This document shows positions 8,032 through 17,018 of a stretch of 38,004 bases of DNA, one piece after another; position 1 is the first letter of the stretch, and each line of letters opens with the position of its first letter. The DNA is taken from NCBI GenBank assembly GCA_036500145.1, contig DASYCO010000007.1:1-38004 (forward strand), written 5' to 3'. Origin of the DNA: CAMAVH01 sp036500145 (GTDB lineage: Bacteria > Pseudomonadota > Alphaproteobacteria > SMXQ01). A program made the translations under genes and the position numbers. Below the pieces are notes generated by a model. The model made no database searches and was not told the origin of the DNA. It saw nothing but the letters and a program-made list of their open reading frames with translations.

Positions 8032-9924
8032 ATGCCCGCCGACGGCGCGACGACCTCCCAAAGCACCGGCCAAGCCGCCGGACCGGCCGACGGCCGCACG
8101 GCCGCCCTGTGGAGCGCCCGCCTGCAGCGGCCGCTGTCCCTGCAGCTGCGCTTCGCCCTCGACCGCATCAAGCAGCTCGCCTTCGCGATCCCCGGCTACG
8201 GCGCGACGCTGGCGGGCCGGCCGCCCATGGCCATGCGCCTGCTGCCGCCCGATCCCTGGCCTGGCGACGCCGACCATGGCCGCGCCATCCTCGAAGGCCG
8301 CTTCGTCTTCGCCGGCCGCGCCGTGCCCGTCTTCATGCCCGGCGCCGACAGCGACCAGAGCGCCAACAGGGGCGCCGCGATGGCGAACGTCACCTGGCAT
8401 CCGAGCGGCACCGACAGCGAATGGCGCGCCGGCCTGCACGGCTTCGCCTGGCTGAAGGACCTGCGCGTCGTCGGCGGCGAGGCGCCGCGCGTGCGTGCGC
8501 GCCTGCTCGTCGCGAACTGGATCGCCACGCATAAGCGCTGGAGCCGCCTGCCCTGGCGCGCCGACGTGCTGGCGAGCCGCGTCACCGCCTGGCTCTCCGC
8601 CGCCGACATGATCGAGGCCGGCGCCGACGCCGTCTTCGTCGCCACTTTCCGCGACAGCCTGGCGCGCCAGGCGCGCCACCTCGTGCGCACCCTGCCCGGC
8701 GACCTGACCGGCGCACGGCTGATCGCCGCCGCCAAGGGCCTCGTCTACGCCGCCTGCTGCATCGCGCAAGGTTCGGTGAAGCAGGAGCGCTGGCTGGCGC
8801 GCGCCGCGCACCTGCTCGAACGCGAGCTCGCCAAGGAGCTGCTCGGCGACGGCGGCAACGCCGAGCGCAGCCCGCGCCTGCAGCTCGCCATCCTGCGCGA
8901 CCTCATCGACATGCGCGCCATCGTCGCCGCCGCGCGCATGGAGATTCCCAGCGCCGTGCAGGTCGGCATCGACCGCATGGCGCCGATGCTGCGCTTCTTC
9001 CGCCACGGCGACGGCGCGCTGGCCCTGTTCAACGACAGCGTCGAGAGCGAGGCCTGGCTGATCGACCTCGCGCTGGCGCAGGCCGACGCCAAGGGCAAGC
9101 CGCTCGCCTCGGCGCCGCACAGCGGCTTCGAGCGCGCCACCGCCAACCGCACGCTGCTCATCGTCGACGTCGGCGCGCCGCCGCCGCCCGGCTACGAAGC
9201 GCATGCCTTCGCCGGCACGCTCAGCTTCGAGATGAGCGTCGGCAAGGAGCGCCTGATCGTCAACGGCGGCGCCAGCGCCAATCCGGCGCGCGCCTGGCGC
9301 CAGGCCATGCAGTCGACCGCCGCCCATTCGACCGGCACGGTCGCCGACCTCAACGCGCTGGAAATCTTCGACCTGCCGGGCGACGACGCCCGCCCGCCGG
9401 CCCGCCTGATCGGCCGGCGCCCCGAGCGCGTCGCCTGCCGGCGCGACGAGGCCGACGGCGCGATCTGGATCGAGGGCAACCACGACGGCTACCTCAAGCC
9501 CTTCGGCCTGATCCACCGCCGCCGCCTCTACCTCTCGCCGGGCGGCGACGACCTGCGCGGCGAAGACAGCTTCCTGCCGCCCGAAGCGCTCAAGGCCGGC
9601 GACGGCCCGACCCATGACGGCGCGCCCTTCAGCGCCGCCAGCTTGAAGCGCACCGCCATCGGCCAGCCCTTCACGCTGCGCTTCCACCTGCATCCGACGG
9701 TCAAGACATCGCTGGTGCAGGACGGCAGCGCCATCCTGCTGCGCCTCGCCGGCAGCGGCTGGCGCTTCCGCGCCGCCGGCGCATCGACCCTGACCCTCGA
9801 AGAAAGCGTCTACCAGGGCGCGCGCGGCGAGCCGCGGCGCTGCGAGCAGATCGTCGTCCATGGCCAGCTGGCGCCCGAAGGCGTCACCGTCAAATGGGCC
9901 CTGCGCCGCGTGAGCGATAAGTGA
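8032..9924 (+). CDS. Heparinase II/III family protein
   Basis: A 630-residue protein assigned to the heparinase II/III-like family of polysaccharide lyases. The N-terminal two-thirds are alpha-helical with many Trp/Arg residues (for example TWHPSG, RAGLHGFAWLKDL, NWIATHKRW). The C-terminal part is beta-rich with HAFAGTLSFEMSVGKER and a glycine-rich IVNGGA. There is no signal peptide, unusual for a secreted lyase but normal for the alphaproteobacterial version found beside rpe and purH. GAGGCG upstream of the ATG is the likely ribosome-binding site. Substrate is unknown; neighbours that make lipid-linked sugars suggest a role in exo- or cell-surface polysaccharide turnover. Confidence 0.8.
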   Translation: MPADGATTSQSTGQAAGPADGRTAALWSARLQRPLSLQLRFALDRIKQLAFAIPGYGATLAGRPPMAMRLLPPDPWPGDADHGRAILEGRFVFAGRAVPVFMPGADSDQSANRGAAMANVTWHPSGTDSEWRAGLHGFAWLKDLRVVGGEAPRVRARLLVANWIATHKRWSRLPWRADVLASRVTAWLSAADMIEAGADAVFVATFRDSLARQARHLVRTLPGDLTGARLIAAAKGLVYAACCIAQGSVKQERWLARAAHLLERELAKELLGDGGNAERSPRLQLAILRDLIDMRAIVAAARMEIPSAVQVGIDRMAPMLRFFRHGDGALALFNDSVESEAWLIDLALAQADAKGKPLASAPHSGFERATANRTLLIVDVGAPPPPGYEAHAFAGTLSFEMSVGKERLIVNGGASANPARAWRQAMQSTAAHSTGTVADLNALEIFDLPGDDARPPARLIGRRPERVACRRDEADGAIWIEGNHDGYLKPFGLIHRRRLYLSPGGDDLRGEDSFLPPEALKAGDGPTHDGAPFSAASLKRTAIGQPFTLRFHLHPTVKTSLVQDGSAILLRLAGSGWRFRAAGASTLTLEESVYQGARGEPRRCEQIVVHGQLAPEGVTVKWALRRVSDK

Positions 9925-10955
9925 TGCCGGCTGCCTTCGCTTCGCCGGCGCTCGCCGCCGGCCTCTTCGTCGTCTGCGCCGTGGCGAGCTGGATCGCCAC
10001 CCGCATCGTGCTGTCCTGGCTCGAGCGGCGCGCGATCCTCGACCGGCCGAACGAACGTTCGAGCCACACGCGCCCGACGCCGCGCGGCGGCGGCCTCGCC
10101 GTCTCCGCCGTCGTCATCGTCGCCGGCGGCGCCTTCGCGAGCGCGACGGACGCGCCCCTCGCCGCCTGGATCCTGCTCGCCGGCATGCTGGCCCTGGCCC
10201 TGCTGTCCTGGCTCGACGACCTGCGCGACCTTTCGGCGGCCGTGCGGCTGCTGACGCATGCCGTCGTCGTCGCGGCGGCGCTGAGCGCCATGCCCGCCGA
10301 CGCGACGGTCTTCCAGGGCTGGCTGCCGCCGCTGCTCGACCGCGTCGTCGCCGGCCTGCTGTGGATCTGGTTCATCAACCTGTTCAACTTCATGGACGGC
10401 ATCGACGGCATCACCGGCGTCGAGACCATGACGGTCGGCCTCGGCCTGTTCGTCCTGTCGCTGCTGGCGCCGCTCGGCGCCATCGTTCTCGCTGGCCACA
10501 TGGGCCTGGTCGCAGCGGGCGCGGCACTCGGCTTCCTGCTGTGGAACTGGCATCCGGCGCGCATCTTCCTCGGCGACGTCGGCAGCGTGCCGCTCGGCTT
10601 CCTGCTCGGCGGCCTGCTGCTCGGCACGGCGGCGGCGGGCCAGTGGGCGGCCGCCCTGATCCTGCCGCTCTACTATCTTGCCGACGCGACGATCACGCTC
10701 TCGCGCCGCGCGCTGCGCCGCGAGAAGATCTGGCAAGCCCATCGCGAGCATTTCTACCAGGCCGCCGTCATCCACGGCTGGCGGCACGACAAGACGAGCC
10801 TCTGCATCCTCGCCGCCAACGCGGCGCTGCTGCTGCTCGCCGTCCTCTCCGTCGAGCATCCGGCGCCGGCGCTGGCCGGCGCGGTCCTCGTCGTCGCCGT
10901 CCTGCTGGCGACCTTCGTGCGCGCCGGACGCGCGCAAGGGCGGGGACGGACATGA
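9924..10955 (+). CDS. WecA/MraY-family polyprenyl-phosphate glycosyl-1-phosphate transferase
   Basis: A 343-residue polytopic membrane enzyme (about ten helices) that transfers a sugar-1-phosphate from a UDP-sugar to undecaprenyl phosphate, the first step of many O-antigen or exopolysaccharide lipid-linked units. Diagnostic motifs are DRPNERSSHTRPTPRGGG near residue 40, LSWLDDLRDL (Mg2+-binding aspartates), NLFNFMDGIDGITG, and the ARIFLGDVGS loop followed by a HREHFYQ-like histidine motif. The ATG at 9924 overlaps the TGA of the previous gene (TGATG); GTG at 9921 would add one residue. The closest characterised relatives are WbpL-type enzymes; the sugar substrate is not evident. Confidence 0.9.
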   Translation: MPAAFASPALAAGLFVVCAVASWIATRIVLSWLERRAILDRPNERSSHTRPTPRGGGLAVSAVVIVAGGAFASATDAPLAAWILLAGMLALALLSWLDDLRDLSAAVRLLTHAVVVAAALSAMPADATVFQGWLPPLLDRVVAGLLWIWFINLFNFMDGIDGITGVETMTVGLGLFVLSLLAPLGAIVLAGHMGLVAAGAALGFLLWNWHPARIFLGDVGSVPLGFLLGGLLLGTAAAGQWAAALILPLYYLADATITLSRRALRREKIWQAHREHFYQAAVIHGWRHDKTSLCILAANAALLLLAVLSVEHPAPALAGAVLVVAVLLATFVRAGRAQGRGRT

Positions 10956-11914
10956 CGCGCATCCTCGTCACCGGCGCCACCGGCTTCGTCGGACGCGCCC
11001 TCGTCCCGCAGCTGATCGCCAGCGGCATCGACGTCACCGTCGCCGTGCGGCTGCAGGGCCGCGGCGCGCCCGAACTCGCCGGCGCGCGCGCCGTCGCCGT
11101 CGGCGACATCGGCGGCGCGACCGACTGGCGCGCGGCGCTGGAAGGCGTCGACAAGGTCATCCATCTCGCAGGCGTCGCCCACAGCGGGCTGAAGGACAGC
11201 GCGGAAGCCGAGAAGCACTACGCCAACGTCAACGTCGCCGGCAGCGCGGCGCTGGCGCGCCACGCGGCGACGGCCGGCGCGCGCCGCCTGGTCTTCCTCA
11301 GCAGCGTCAAGGTCAACGGCGAGCGCACCAGCCTCGACAAGCCCTTCAGCGAGGCCGACGCGCCAGCGCCCGAAGACGTCTACGGCCGCAGCAAGTGGCA
11401 GGCGGAACGGACTCTCGCCGACATCGGCCGCGAGACCGGCCTCGAGATCGCCGTGCTGCGCAGCCCGCTCGTCCATGGCCCCGGCGTGCGCGGCAACCTC
11501 CGCAGCCTGCTGGCCCTATGCGACACGCCGCTGCCGCTGCCGTTCGGCGGCCTGACCGAAAACCGCCGCAGCCTGGTGGCGCGCGACAACCTCGCCGACG
11601 TCCTGCAGCTCTGCGCCGAGCATCCGGCCGCCGCCGGCGAGACCTTCCTGATCCGCGACGGCGAGGATCTCTCCACTGCCGCGCTGGTCGCTCTTTTGCG
11701 CTCGGCGCTTGGCCGGCCGGCGCGCCTGGGGAAAGTTCCCCCCGGACTGCTTTCCATCCTCGGCCGGCTGACCGGCCGGCGCGGCTTGACCGAGCGCCTC
11801 ACGGGGTCTTTGCGGGTCGACGACGCCAAGCTGCGCCGGCAGCTCGGCTGGAGCCCCCGCATCGCTGTTCAAAGTGGACTCCAGTCCATGGTCGAGGCCT
11901 ACCGAAACCTATAA
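10952..11914 (+). CDS. NAD-dependent sugar epimerase/dehydratase (SDR family)
   Basis: A 320-residue extended short-chain dehydrogenase. The Rossmann motif TGATGFVG is at about residues 7-14, the serine of FLSSVKVNG and the YGRSK pair supply the catalytic triad. Its ATG overlaps the TGA of the transferase gene by four bases, indicating translational coupling. Homologues beside WbpL-type transferases act on UDP-N-acetylhexosamines (WbpV or WbjF class), which fits the context; UDP-glucose 4-epimerase activity is an alternative. Cytosolic enzyme, no membrane segments. Confidence 0.85.
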   Translation: MTRILVTGATGFVGRALVPQLIASGIDVTVAVRLQGRGAPELAGARAVAVGDIGGATDWRAALEGVDKVIHLAGVAHSGLKDSAEAEKHYANVNVAGSAALARHAATAGARRLVFLSSVKVNGERTSLDKPFSEADAPAPEDVYGRSKWQAERTLADIGRETGLEIAVLRSPLVHGPGVRGNLRSLLALCDTPLPLPFGGLTENRRSLVARDNLADVLQLCAEHPAAAGETFLIRDGEDLSTAALVALLRSALGRPARLGKVPPGLLSILGRLTGRRGLTERLTGSLRVDDAKLRRQLGWSPRIAVQSGLQSMVEAYRNL

Positions 11915-12031
11915 GCAATGGCAGATTGACTGCGATTGCATAGGTCTGCGATGTGGACCAATATGCGGCCGATTTCGCCACCCAGCGATAGAATCGCCCC
12001 CTCCGCAGCCGACGGCCCGACCAGAAAAGAC

Positions 12032-13978
12032 ATGGCGAGCAAGCCGCCCCTTTCCGCACGCATAACCATGCTGCAGCGCTCCACGCTGATCCTCGCCCAC
12101 GACGGGGCCATGGCGGCGCTGTCGTACTGGCTCGCGCTGCAACTGCGCCTGGGCGGCGGCGCCTACGCCTATTCGCCCGACCTGGTCAGGATCGGCACGC
12201 CGCTCTTCACGCTCTGCGCGCTCGCCGTCTTCATCGCCCTCGGCCTCTACAAGGCCGTGTGGCGCTACGCGTCGATCGGCGAGCTGCTGAAGATCGCACG
12301 CGCGGCCGCGCTCGCCGTGCTGCTCTTCGCGCTCTGCCTGTTTTTCATCACCCGCCTGGAGACGATGCCGCGCTCGACGCTCATCATCGCCGGCATCTTG
12401 CTGATCGCCCTGATGGGCGGCGCCCGCCTCGCCTACCGCATGTACAAGGACCGCGGGCTGGAAGGCCTGTTCAGGACCGACCAGGTCGGGACGCGCAACG
12501 CCATTCCGGTGATGCTGGTGGGCGCCGGCGACGGCGCCGAGCTCTTCATCCGCTCCATGATCGGCAACGTGAAGGCGCCGTATCGCGTCGTCGGCCTGAT
12601 CGACGACAAGGGCAGCCGCATCGGCCGGCAGATCCACGGCATCAACATCATGGGCGGCCTCGACGAGCTCCAGGACGCGATCCAGCATCTCGCCCGCAGC
12701 GGCGACGCGCCGCAGCGTCTGATCATCACCGAGGATTCGCTGCGCGGCCGCCGCCTGCGCGGCCTCGTCGAGCAGGCCGACGGCCTCGGCCTCACGGTCG
12801 CGCGCCTGCCCAAGCTCACCGACTTCCGCATGCAAGACGGCGCGCCCGCCAGCGTCGAAGTGCGGCCCATCGCCATCGAAGACCTGCTCGGCCGGCCGCA
12901 GACCGTGCTCGACCGCAGCCGCATGGCCAGCCTGATCGCCGGCAAGCGCGTGCTGGTCACCGGCGCCGGCGGCAGCATCGGCGGCGAGCTGGCGCGCCAG
13001 ATCGCCTCCTACGGCCCGGCCCGCCTGGCCTTGCTCGACCATTCCGAATATGCGCTCTACTCCATCGACCTGGAGATCGGCGAGCGCGCGCCGGACCTGC
13101 CGCGCGCCACCCTGCTCGCCGACGTGCGCGACAAAGAGCGCATCCGCGCCATCATCGCCGAAGAAAATCCGGACCTGGTGTTCCACGCCGCCGCCCTCAA
13201 GCATGTGCCGATGGTCGAGCTGCATCCGACCGAGGGCGTGCTGACCAACGTCGTCGGCACGCGCAACGTCGCCGAGGCCTGCGCCGCCGCCAAGGTCAGC
13301 GCCATGGTGCTGATCTCGACCGACAAGGCGGTCAATCCCTCCTCGGTCATGGGCACCACCAAGCGCCTCGCCGAATGCACGCTGCAGACGATTGGCGCCG
13401 CCAACCCGCAGACGTCCTACGTCGTGGTGCGCTTCGGCAACGTGCTGGGCTCGACTGGCTCCGTCGTGCCGCTGTTCCAGCGCCAGCTCGCCGCCGGCGG
13501 GCCGCTGACCGTGACGCATCCGGACGTGACGCGCTATTTCATGACCGTGCGCGAGGCCGTCGAGCTGGTGCTCGAAGCCTCCATCCTCGGCACCGAGACC
13601 ACGGACGGCGCGCGCAACGAGCATATCTACGTGCTCGACATGGGCGAGCCGGTGAAGATCGCCGACCTCGCGCGCCAGATGATCCGCCTCGCCGGCCTGC
13701 GCCCCGACCAGGACGTGAAGGTCGCCTTCACCGGCCTGCGCCCTGGCGAGAAGCTCTACGAGGAGCTCTTCCACGACGCCGAGGCCCTGGCGCCCACGCG
13801 CTACACCGGCGTGCAGATCGCCCACCCCCGCCGCGTCGACGGCCCGACCCTGATCGACGGCGTGACCGAACTCGAGGCCGCCGCGCGCCGCCGCGACCGC
13901 GCTGCCGTGATTGCCTTGATCGGCCGCCTCGTCCCCGAATATGCCGCGCCGAACCACGACACGGGATCGGCGAAATAA
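12032..13978 (+). CDS. CapD/WbpM-like nucleotide-sugar 4,6-dehydratase, membrane-anchored
   Basis: A 648-residue protein with four N-terminal membrane helices (about residues 15-125) and a cytosolic Rossmann domain. Key motifs are LVTGAGGSIGGELARQI, HAAALKHVPMVE, STDKAVNPSSVMGTTKR and a YFMT strand. The methionine in VMGTTK replaces the usual SDR tyrosine, as in WbpM-type UDP-GlcNAc 4,6-dehydratases. The ATG at 12032 is chosen: AGAAAAGA lies upstream and a TAGAAT (-10-like) hexamer at 11989-11994 suggests a promoter between 11914 and this start. ATGs at 11951 and 11963 would lengthen it but have no better signal. It likely makes the 4-keto-6-deoxy sugar used by the preceding enzymes. Confidence 0.9.
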   Translation: MASKPPLSARITMLQRSTLILAHDGAMAALSYWLALQLRLGGGAYAYSPDLVRIGTPLFTLCALAVFIALGLYKAVWRYASIGELLKIARAAALAVLLFALCLFFITRLETMPRSTLIIAGILLIALMGGARLAYRMYKDRGLEGLFRTDQVGTRNAIPVMLVGAGDGAELFIRSMIGNVKAPYRVVGLIDDKGSRIGRQIHGINIMGGLDELQDAIQHLARSGDAPQRLIITEDSLRGRRLRGLVEQADGLGLTVARLPKLTDFRMQDGAPASVEVRPIAIEDLLGRPQTVLDRSRMASLIAGKRVLVTGAGGSIGGELARQIASYGPARLALLDHSEYALYSIDLEIGERAPDLPRATLLADVRDKERIRAIIAEENPDLVFHAAALKHVPMVELHPTEGVLTNVVGTRNVAEACAAAKVSAMVLISTDKAVNPSSVMGTTKRLAECTLQTIGAANPQTSYVVVRFGNVLGSTGSVVPLFQRQLAAGGPLTVTHPDVTRYFMTVREAVELVLEASILGTETTDGARNEHIYVLDMGEPVKIADLARQMIRLAGLRPDQDVKVAFTGLRPGEKLYEELFHDAEALAPTRYTGVQIAHPRRVDGPTLIDGVTELEAAARRRDRAAVIALIGRLVPEYAAPNHDTGSAK

Positions 13979-14006
13979 CCTCCCATCCGCCCGTTCCGGA
14001 GCCACC

Positions 14007-15599
14007 ATGTCCAGTCCCGACCTCGTCACCGTCCGCCGCGCCCTGATCTCCGTCTCCGACAAGACGGGCCTCGTCGACTTCGCCAAGTTCCTGGCGAGCC
14101 AAGGCGTCGAACTGCTGTCGACCGGCGGCACCGCCAAGGCGCTGCGCGATGCCGGGCTCACGGTGATCGACGTCTCCGAGGCGACCGGCTTTCCCGAGAT
14201 GATGGATGGCCGCGTGAAGACGCTGCATCCGGTGATCCACGGCGGCCTGCTCGCCATCCGCGACAACGCCGAGCATCAGGCGGCGATGAAGGCGCACGGC
14301 ATCCCGCCGATCGACCTCGTCGCCATCAACCTCTATCCGTTCGAACAGACCGTTTCCAAGGGAGCGGACTTCGAGACCTGCATCGAGAACATCGACATCG
14401 GCGGGCCGGCGATGATCCGCGGCGCCTCGAAGAACTATCCCTGGGTCGCCGTGCTCACCGACGCCGCGGACTACGCCGCCGTGCAGGCCGAAATGGCCGC
14501 CAACAAGGGCCAGACCACGCTGACGCTGCGCCGCAAGCTCGCCGCCCAGGCTTACGCGCGCACCGGCGCCTATGACGCGGCGATCTCCGCCTGGTTCTCC
14601 AACGCGAACGGCGTGCAGTTCGCGCCGCGCGCCGTGTTCGCCGGCGAGCTGAAGCAGGAGCTGCGCTACGGCGAGAATCCGCATCAGGCCGCCGCCTTCT
14701 ACGCCAACACGAGCGACCCGCGCACCGGCCTCGCCACCGCGACGCAGATCCAGGGCAAGGAACTGAGCTTCAACAACCTGAACGACACCGACGCTGCCTT
14801 CGAGCTGGCCGGCGAGTTCAAGTCAGGCCCCGCCATCGCCATCATCAAGCACGCCAATCCCTGCGGCGTGGCGCAAGGCAAGACGCTGAAGGAAGCCTAT
14901 CTGCGCGCGCTGGCCTGCGACCCCGTCTCGGCCTTCGGCGGCATCATAGCCGCCAACGGCACGCTGGACGAAGAGACCGCGGCCGAGATCGCCAAGCTGT
15001 TCGTCGAGGTCGTCATCGCGCCGAAGCTCGACGACAAGGCGAAGGCCCTGCTCGCCGCCAAGAAGAATGTGCGCGTGCTGGAGACCGGCGCCATGCCCGA
15101 TGCGGCGCAGCCCGGCCTGACGCTGCGCTCGCTCGCCGGCGGCTACCTGCTGCAGACCCGCGATTCGCATCGCCTGACCGCCGCCGACCTCAAGGTCGTC
15201 ACCAAGAAGCAGCCGACGCCTGCGCAGATCGCCGACATGCTGTTCGCCTTCACGGTCGCCAAGCATGTGAAGTCGAACGCCATCGTCTACGTGAAGGACG
15301 GCGCCACCGTCGGCATCGGCGCCGGCCAGATGAGCCGCGTCGATTCGTCGCGCATCGCCGCCTGGAAGGCGCAGGAATCAGCCAAGGCGGCCGGCGAGAG
15401 CGAGACGCGCGCCAAGGGCTCCGTCGTCGCCTCCGACGCCTTCTTCCCGTTCGCGGATGGATTGCTGGCCGCCGCCGAAGCGGGCGCCACGGCTGTCATT
15501 CAGCCAGGCGGCTCGATCCGCGACGACGAAGTGATCAAGGCCGCCGACGACGCCGGCCTCGCCATGGTCTTCACCGGCATCCGGCATTTCCGGCATTAA
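14007..15599 (+). CDS. purH: Bifunctional AICAR transformylase / IMP cyclohydrolase
   Basis: A 530-residue cytosolic enzyme for the last two steps of IMP synthesis. The N-terminal cyclohydrolase (methylglyoxal-synthase-like) domain shows SVSDKTG and LLSTGGTAKAL. The transformylase part shows RYGENPHQ, NNLNDTDAA, KHANPCGVA and ASDAFFPFADGL. It ends with the conserved VFTGIRHFRH. Length equals E. coli PurH (529). The start at 14007 follows CGGAG at about 13995-14000; a longer frame begins at 13941 inside the preceding gene and is rejected. It lies 28 bases behind the CapD-like gene, so the polysaccharide run may be cotranscribed with it. Confidence 0.97.
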   Translation: MSSPDLVTVRRALISVSDKTGLVDFAKFLASQGVELLSTGGTAKALRDAGLTVIDVSEATGFPEMMDGRVKTLHPVIHGGLLAIRDNAEHQAAMKAHGIPPIDLVAINLYPFEQTVSKGADFETCIENIDIGGPAMIRGASKNYPWVAVLTDAADYAAVQAEMAANKGQTTLTLRRKLAAQAYARTGAYDAAISAWFSNANGVQFAPRAVFAGELKQELRYGENPHQAAAFYANTSDPRTGLATATQIQGKELSFNNLNDTDAAFELAGEFKSGPAIAIIKHANPCGVAQGKTLKEAYLRALACDPVSAFGGIIAANGTLDEETAAEIAKLFVEVVIAPKLDDKAKALLAAKKNVRVLETGAMPDAAQPGLTLRSLAGGYLLQTRDSHRLTAADLKVVTKKQPTPAQIADMLFAFTVAKHVKSNAIVYVKDGATVGIGAGQMSRVDSSRIAAWKAQESAKAAGESETRAKGSVVASDAFFPFADGLLAAAEAGATAVIQPGGSIRDDEVIKAADDAGLAMVFTGIRHFRH

Positions 15600-15625
15600 C
15601 TGAAGCCGGCCTGCCGGAAATCGTC

Positions 15626-15703
15626 ATGCTCGGGCTTGGCCCGCGCATTCATTTCAACGTCTGCCTGGTTTGGACATGCACCCTCGGATCTAGTCCGAGG
15701 GTG
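15626..15703. repeat. Palindromic two-hairpin intergenic repeat, copy 1
   Basis: The first palindrome at 15626-15648 is imperfect (ATGC-CGGGC arms), the second at 15679-15703 is perfect: CACCCTCGGA and TCCGAGGGTG around TCTAG. A sister copy lies at 35196-35275. It occupies the gap between convergent purH and the MFS gene, where it probably also helps stop transcription from both sides. Confidence 0.8.
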
Positions 15704-15710
15704 AGGATGA

Positions 15711-17018
15711 TTATTGAGCGCGCTTCGGTTCCTTGACGAACCAGAGGATCGCGCCGCCGACCAGGAAGAACGTCAGCACGGTGGCCATGCCGGCGCGCTG
15801 CGTGCCGTAGTAGCTGGTGGCGAAGCCGAACAGGGCGGGGCCGATGAAGGCCGTCGCCTTGCCGGTGAGCGCGTAGAGCCCGAACATCTCGGCCTGCATC
15901 TCGGCCGGCGCCAGGCGCGCCATCAGCGAGCGGCTCGCCGCCTGCGCCGGGCCGAAGAAGATGCCGAGCGCCAGGCCTAGCCCCCAGAACACCGTCTTGT
16001 CCTCGGTGAGAAGGATCGCGGCACCCACCGCCGTGAGGCCGGCGAGCGCGATCAGCACCGTGCGCTTGGCGCCGATCCAGTCGTCGATCCAGGCGAAGGC
16101 GGCGGCCCCCAGGCCCGCCGTCAGGTTCAGGGCGATGCCGAACCAGATGACTTCCTCCACCTTCATGCCGAACTGGCCGGCGGCGTATATGCCGCCGAAG
16201 GCGAACAGGGTGTTGAGGCCGTCGGTGTAGATCATCTGCGCGATCAGGTAGCGCGCGACGTTGCGGTATTTCGGCAGGTCGCGCAGCGTCTTGCCGAGCG
16301 TGCGCAGGCCGCGCCGGATCGCCTCGCCCCAGGACAGGCCGGTCGCCGCATGGTCCGGCGTGAAGACGAAGATCGGCCAGGCGAAGGCGGCGAACCACAG
16401 CGCGGCGATGGGCGCGGCGATGCGCACATGCGCCGCCTGCTCGCGCCCGAGGCCGAACCAGGGCTCGGGATTGCTGACGAAGCCCATCAGCACGATGACG
16501 AGGCAGACGAGCCCGCCGGCATAGCCGAGGCCCCAGCCCCAGCCCGACAGGCGGCCGAGCCGGTCTTCCGGCACCAGGTCGTTGAGCATGGCGTTGTAGA
16601 AGACGACGCCGAACTCGAAGGCGAGGTTGGCGATGGCGACGCCGACGAGCGCCATCAATGCGTAGCTCGGGTCCGGCTTGACGAACCATAGGCTGGCGCT
16701 GGCGGCGATGCAGAGAAGCGAGAAGAAGGCGAGCCACGGCTTGCGCCGCCCGCCCTGGTCGGCGACGGCGCCGAAGATCGGCGAGAGGATCGCAATGGCG
16801 ATGGCCGACAGCGTGAGGGCGTAGCCCCATTGGCTGGTGGCCACGACCTCATCCTTGGCCACGCCCTGCGTGAAATAGGCGGCGAAGACGAAAGTGAGGA
16901 CCACCGCCGCGAAGGCGGAGTTGGCCCAGTCGTAGAGGCACCAGGCGACGAGCGCGCGGCGGCTCGTCTTGGGACTGCCGGGGCCGCCGGGAGGCAATGA
17001 CATGCTGACGGAATTCAT
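15711..17018 (-). CDS. MFS transporter, UMF1/Atg22-like
   Basis: A 435-residue permease with about 12 hydrophobic segments. The N-terminal WCLYDWANSAFAAVVLTFVF pattern is characteristic of the UMF1 (vacuole effluxer Atg22-like) MFS family. Family members are proposed amino-acid or peptide exporters, but substrate is unproven. Its ATG (17016-17018) overlaps the TGA of NAD-GDH (17015-17017), so translation is probably coupled to that gene. This link to a glutamate-degrading enzyme makes an amino-acid substrate a reasonable guess. The C-terminus FVKEPKRAQ is cytoplasmic. Confidence 0.85.
   Translation of the reverse strand: MNSVSMSLPPGGPGSPKTSRRALVAWCLYDWANSAFAAVVLTFVFAAYFTQGVAKDEVVATSQWGYALTLSAIAIAILSPIFGAVADQGGRRKPWLAFFSLLCIAASASLWFVKPDPSYALMALVGVAIANLAFEFGVVFYNAMLNDLVPEDRLGRLSGWGWGLGYAGGLVCLVIVLMGFVSNPEPWFGLGREQAAHVRIAAPIAALWFAAFAWPIFVFTPDHAATGLSWGEAIRRGLRTLGKTLRDLPKYRNVARYLIAQMIYTDGLNTLFAFGGIYAAGQFGMKVEEVIWFGIALNLTAGLGAAAFAWIDDWIGAKRTVLIALAGLTAVGAAILLTEDKTVFWGLGLALGIFFGPAQAASRSLMARLAPAEMQAEMFGLYALTGKATAFIGPALFGFATSYYGTQRAGMATVLTFFLVGGAILWFVKEPKRAQ

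Noticed and set aside
7975..9861. A 628-codon minus-strand frame opposite the heparinase-family gene
   Set aside because: Antisense shadow with repetitive low-complexity translation; the plus-strand frame has family motifs and an operon context.
11909..14266. A 785-codon minus-strand frame opposite the CapD-like gene and purH
   Set aside because: Antisense shadow that spans two well-supported genes and has no domain-like sequence.
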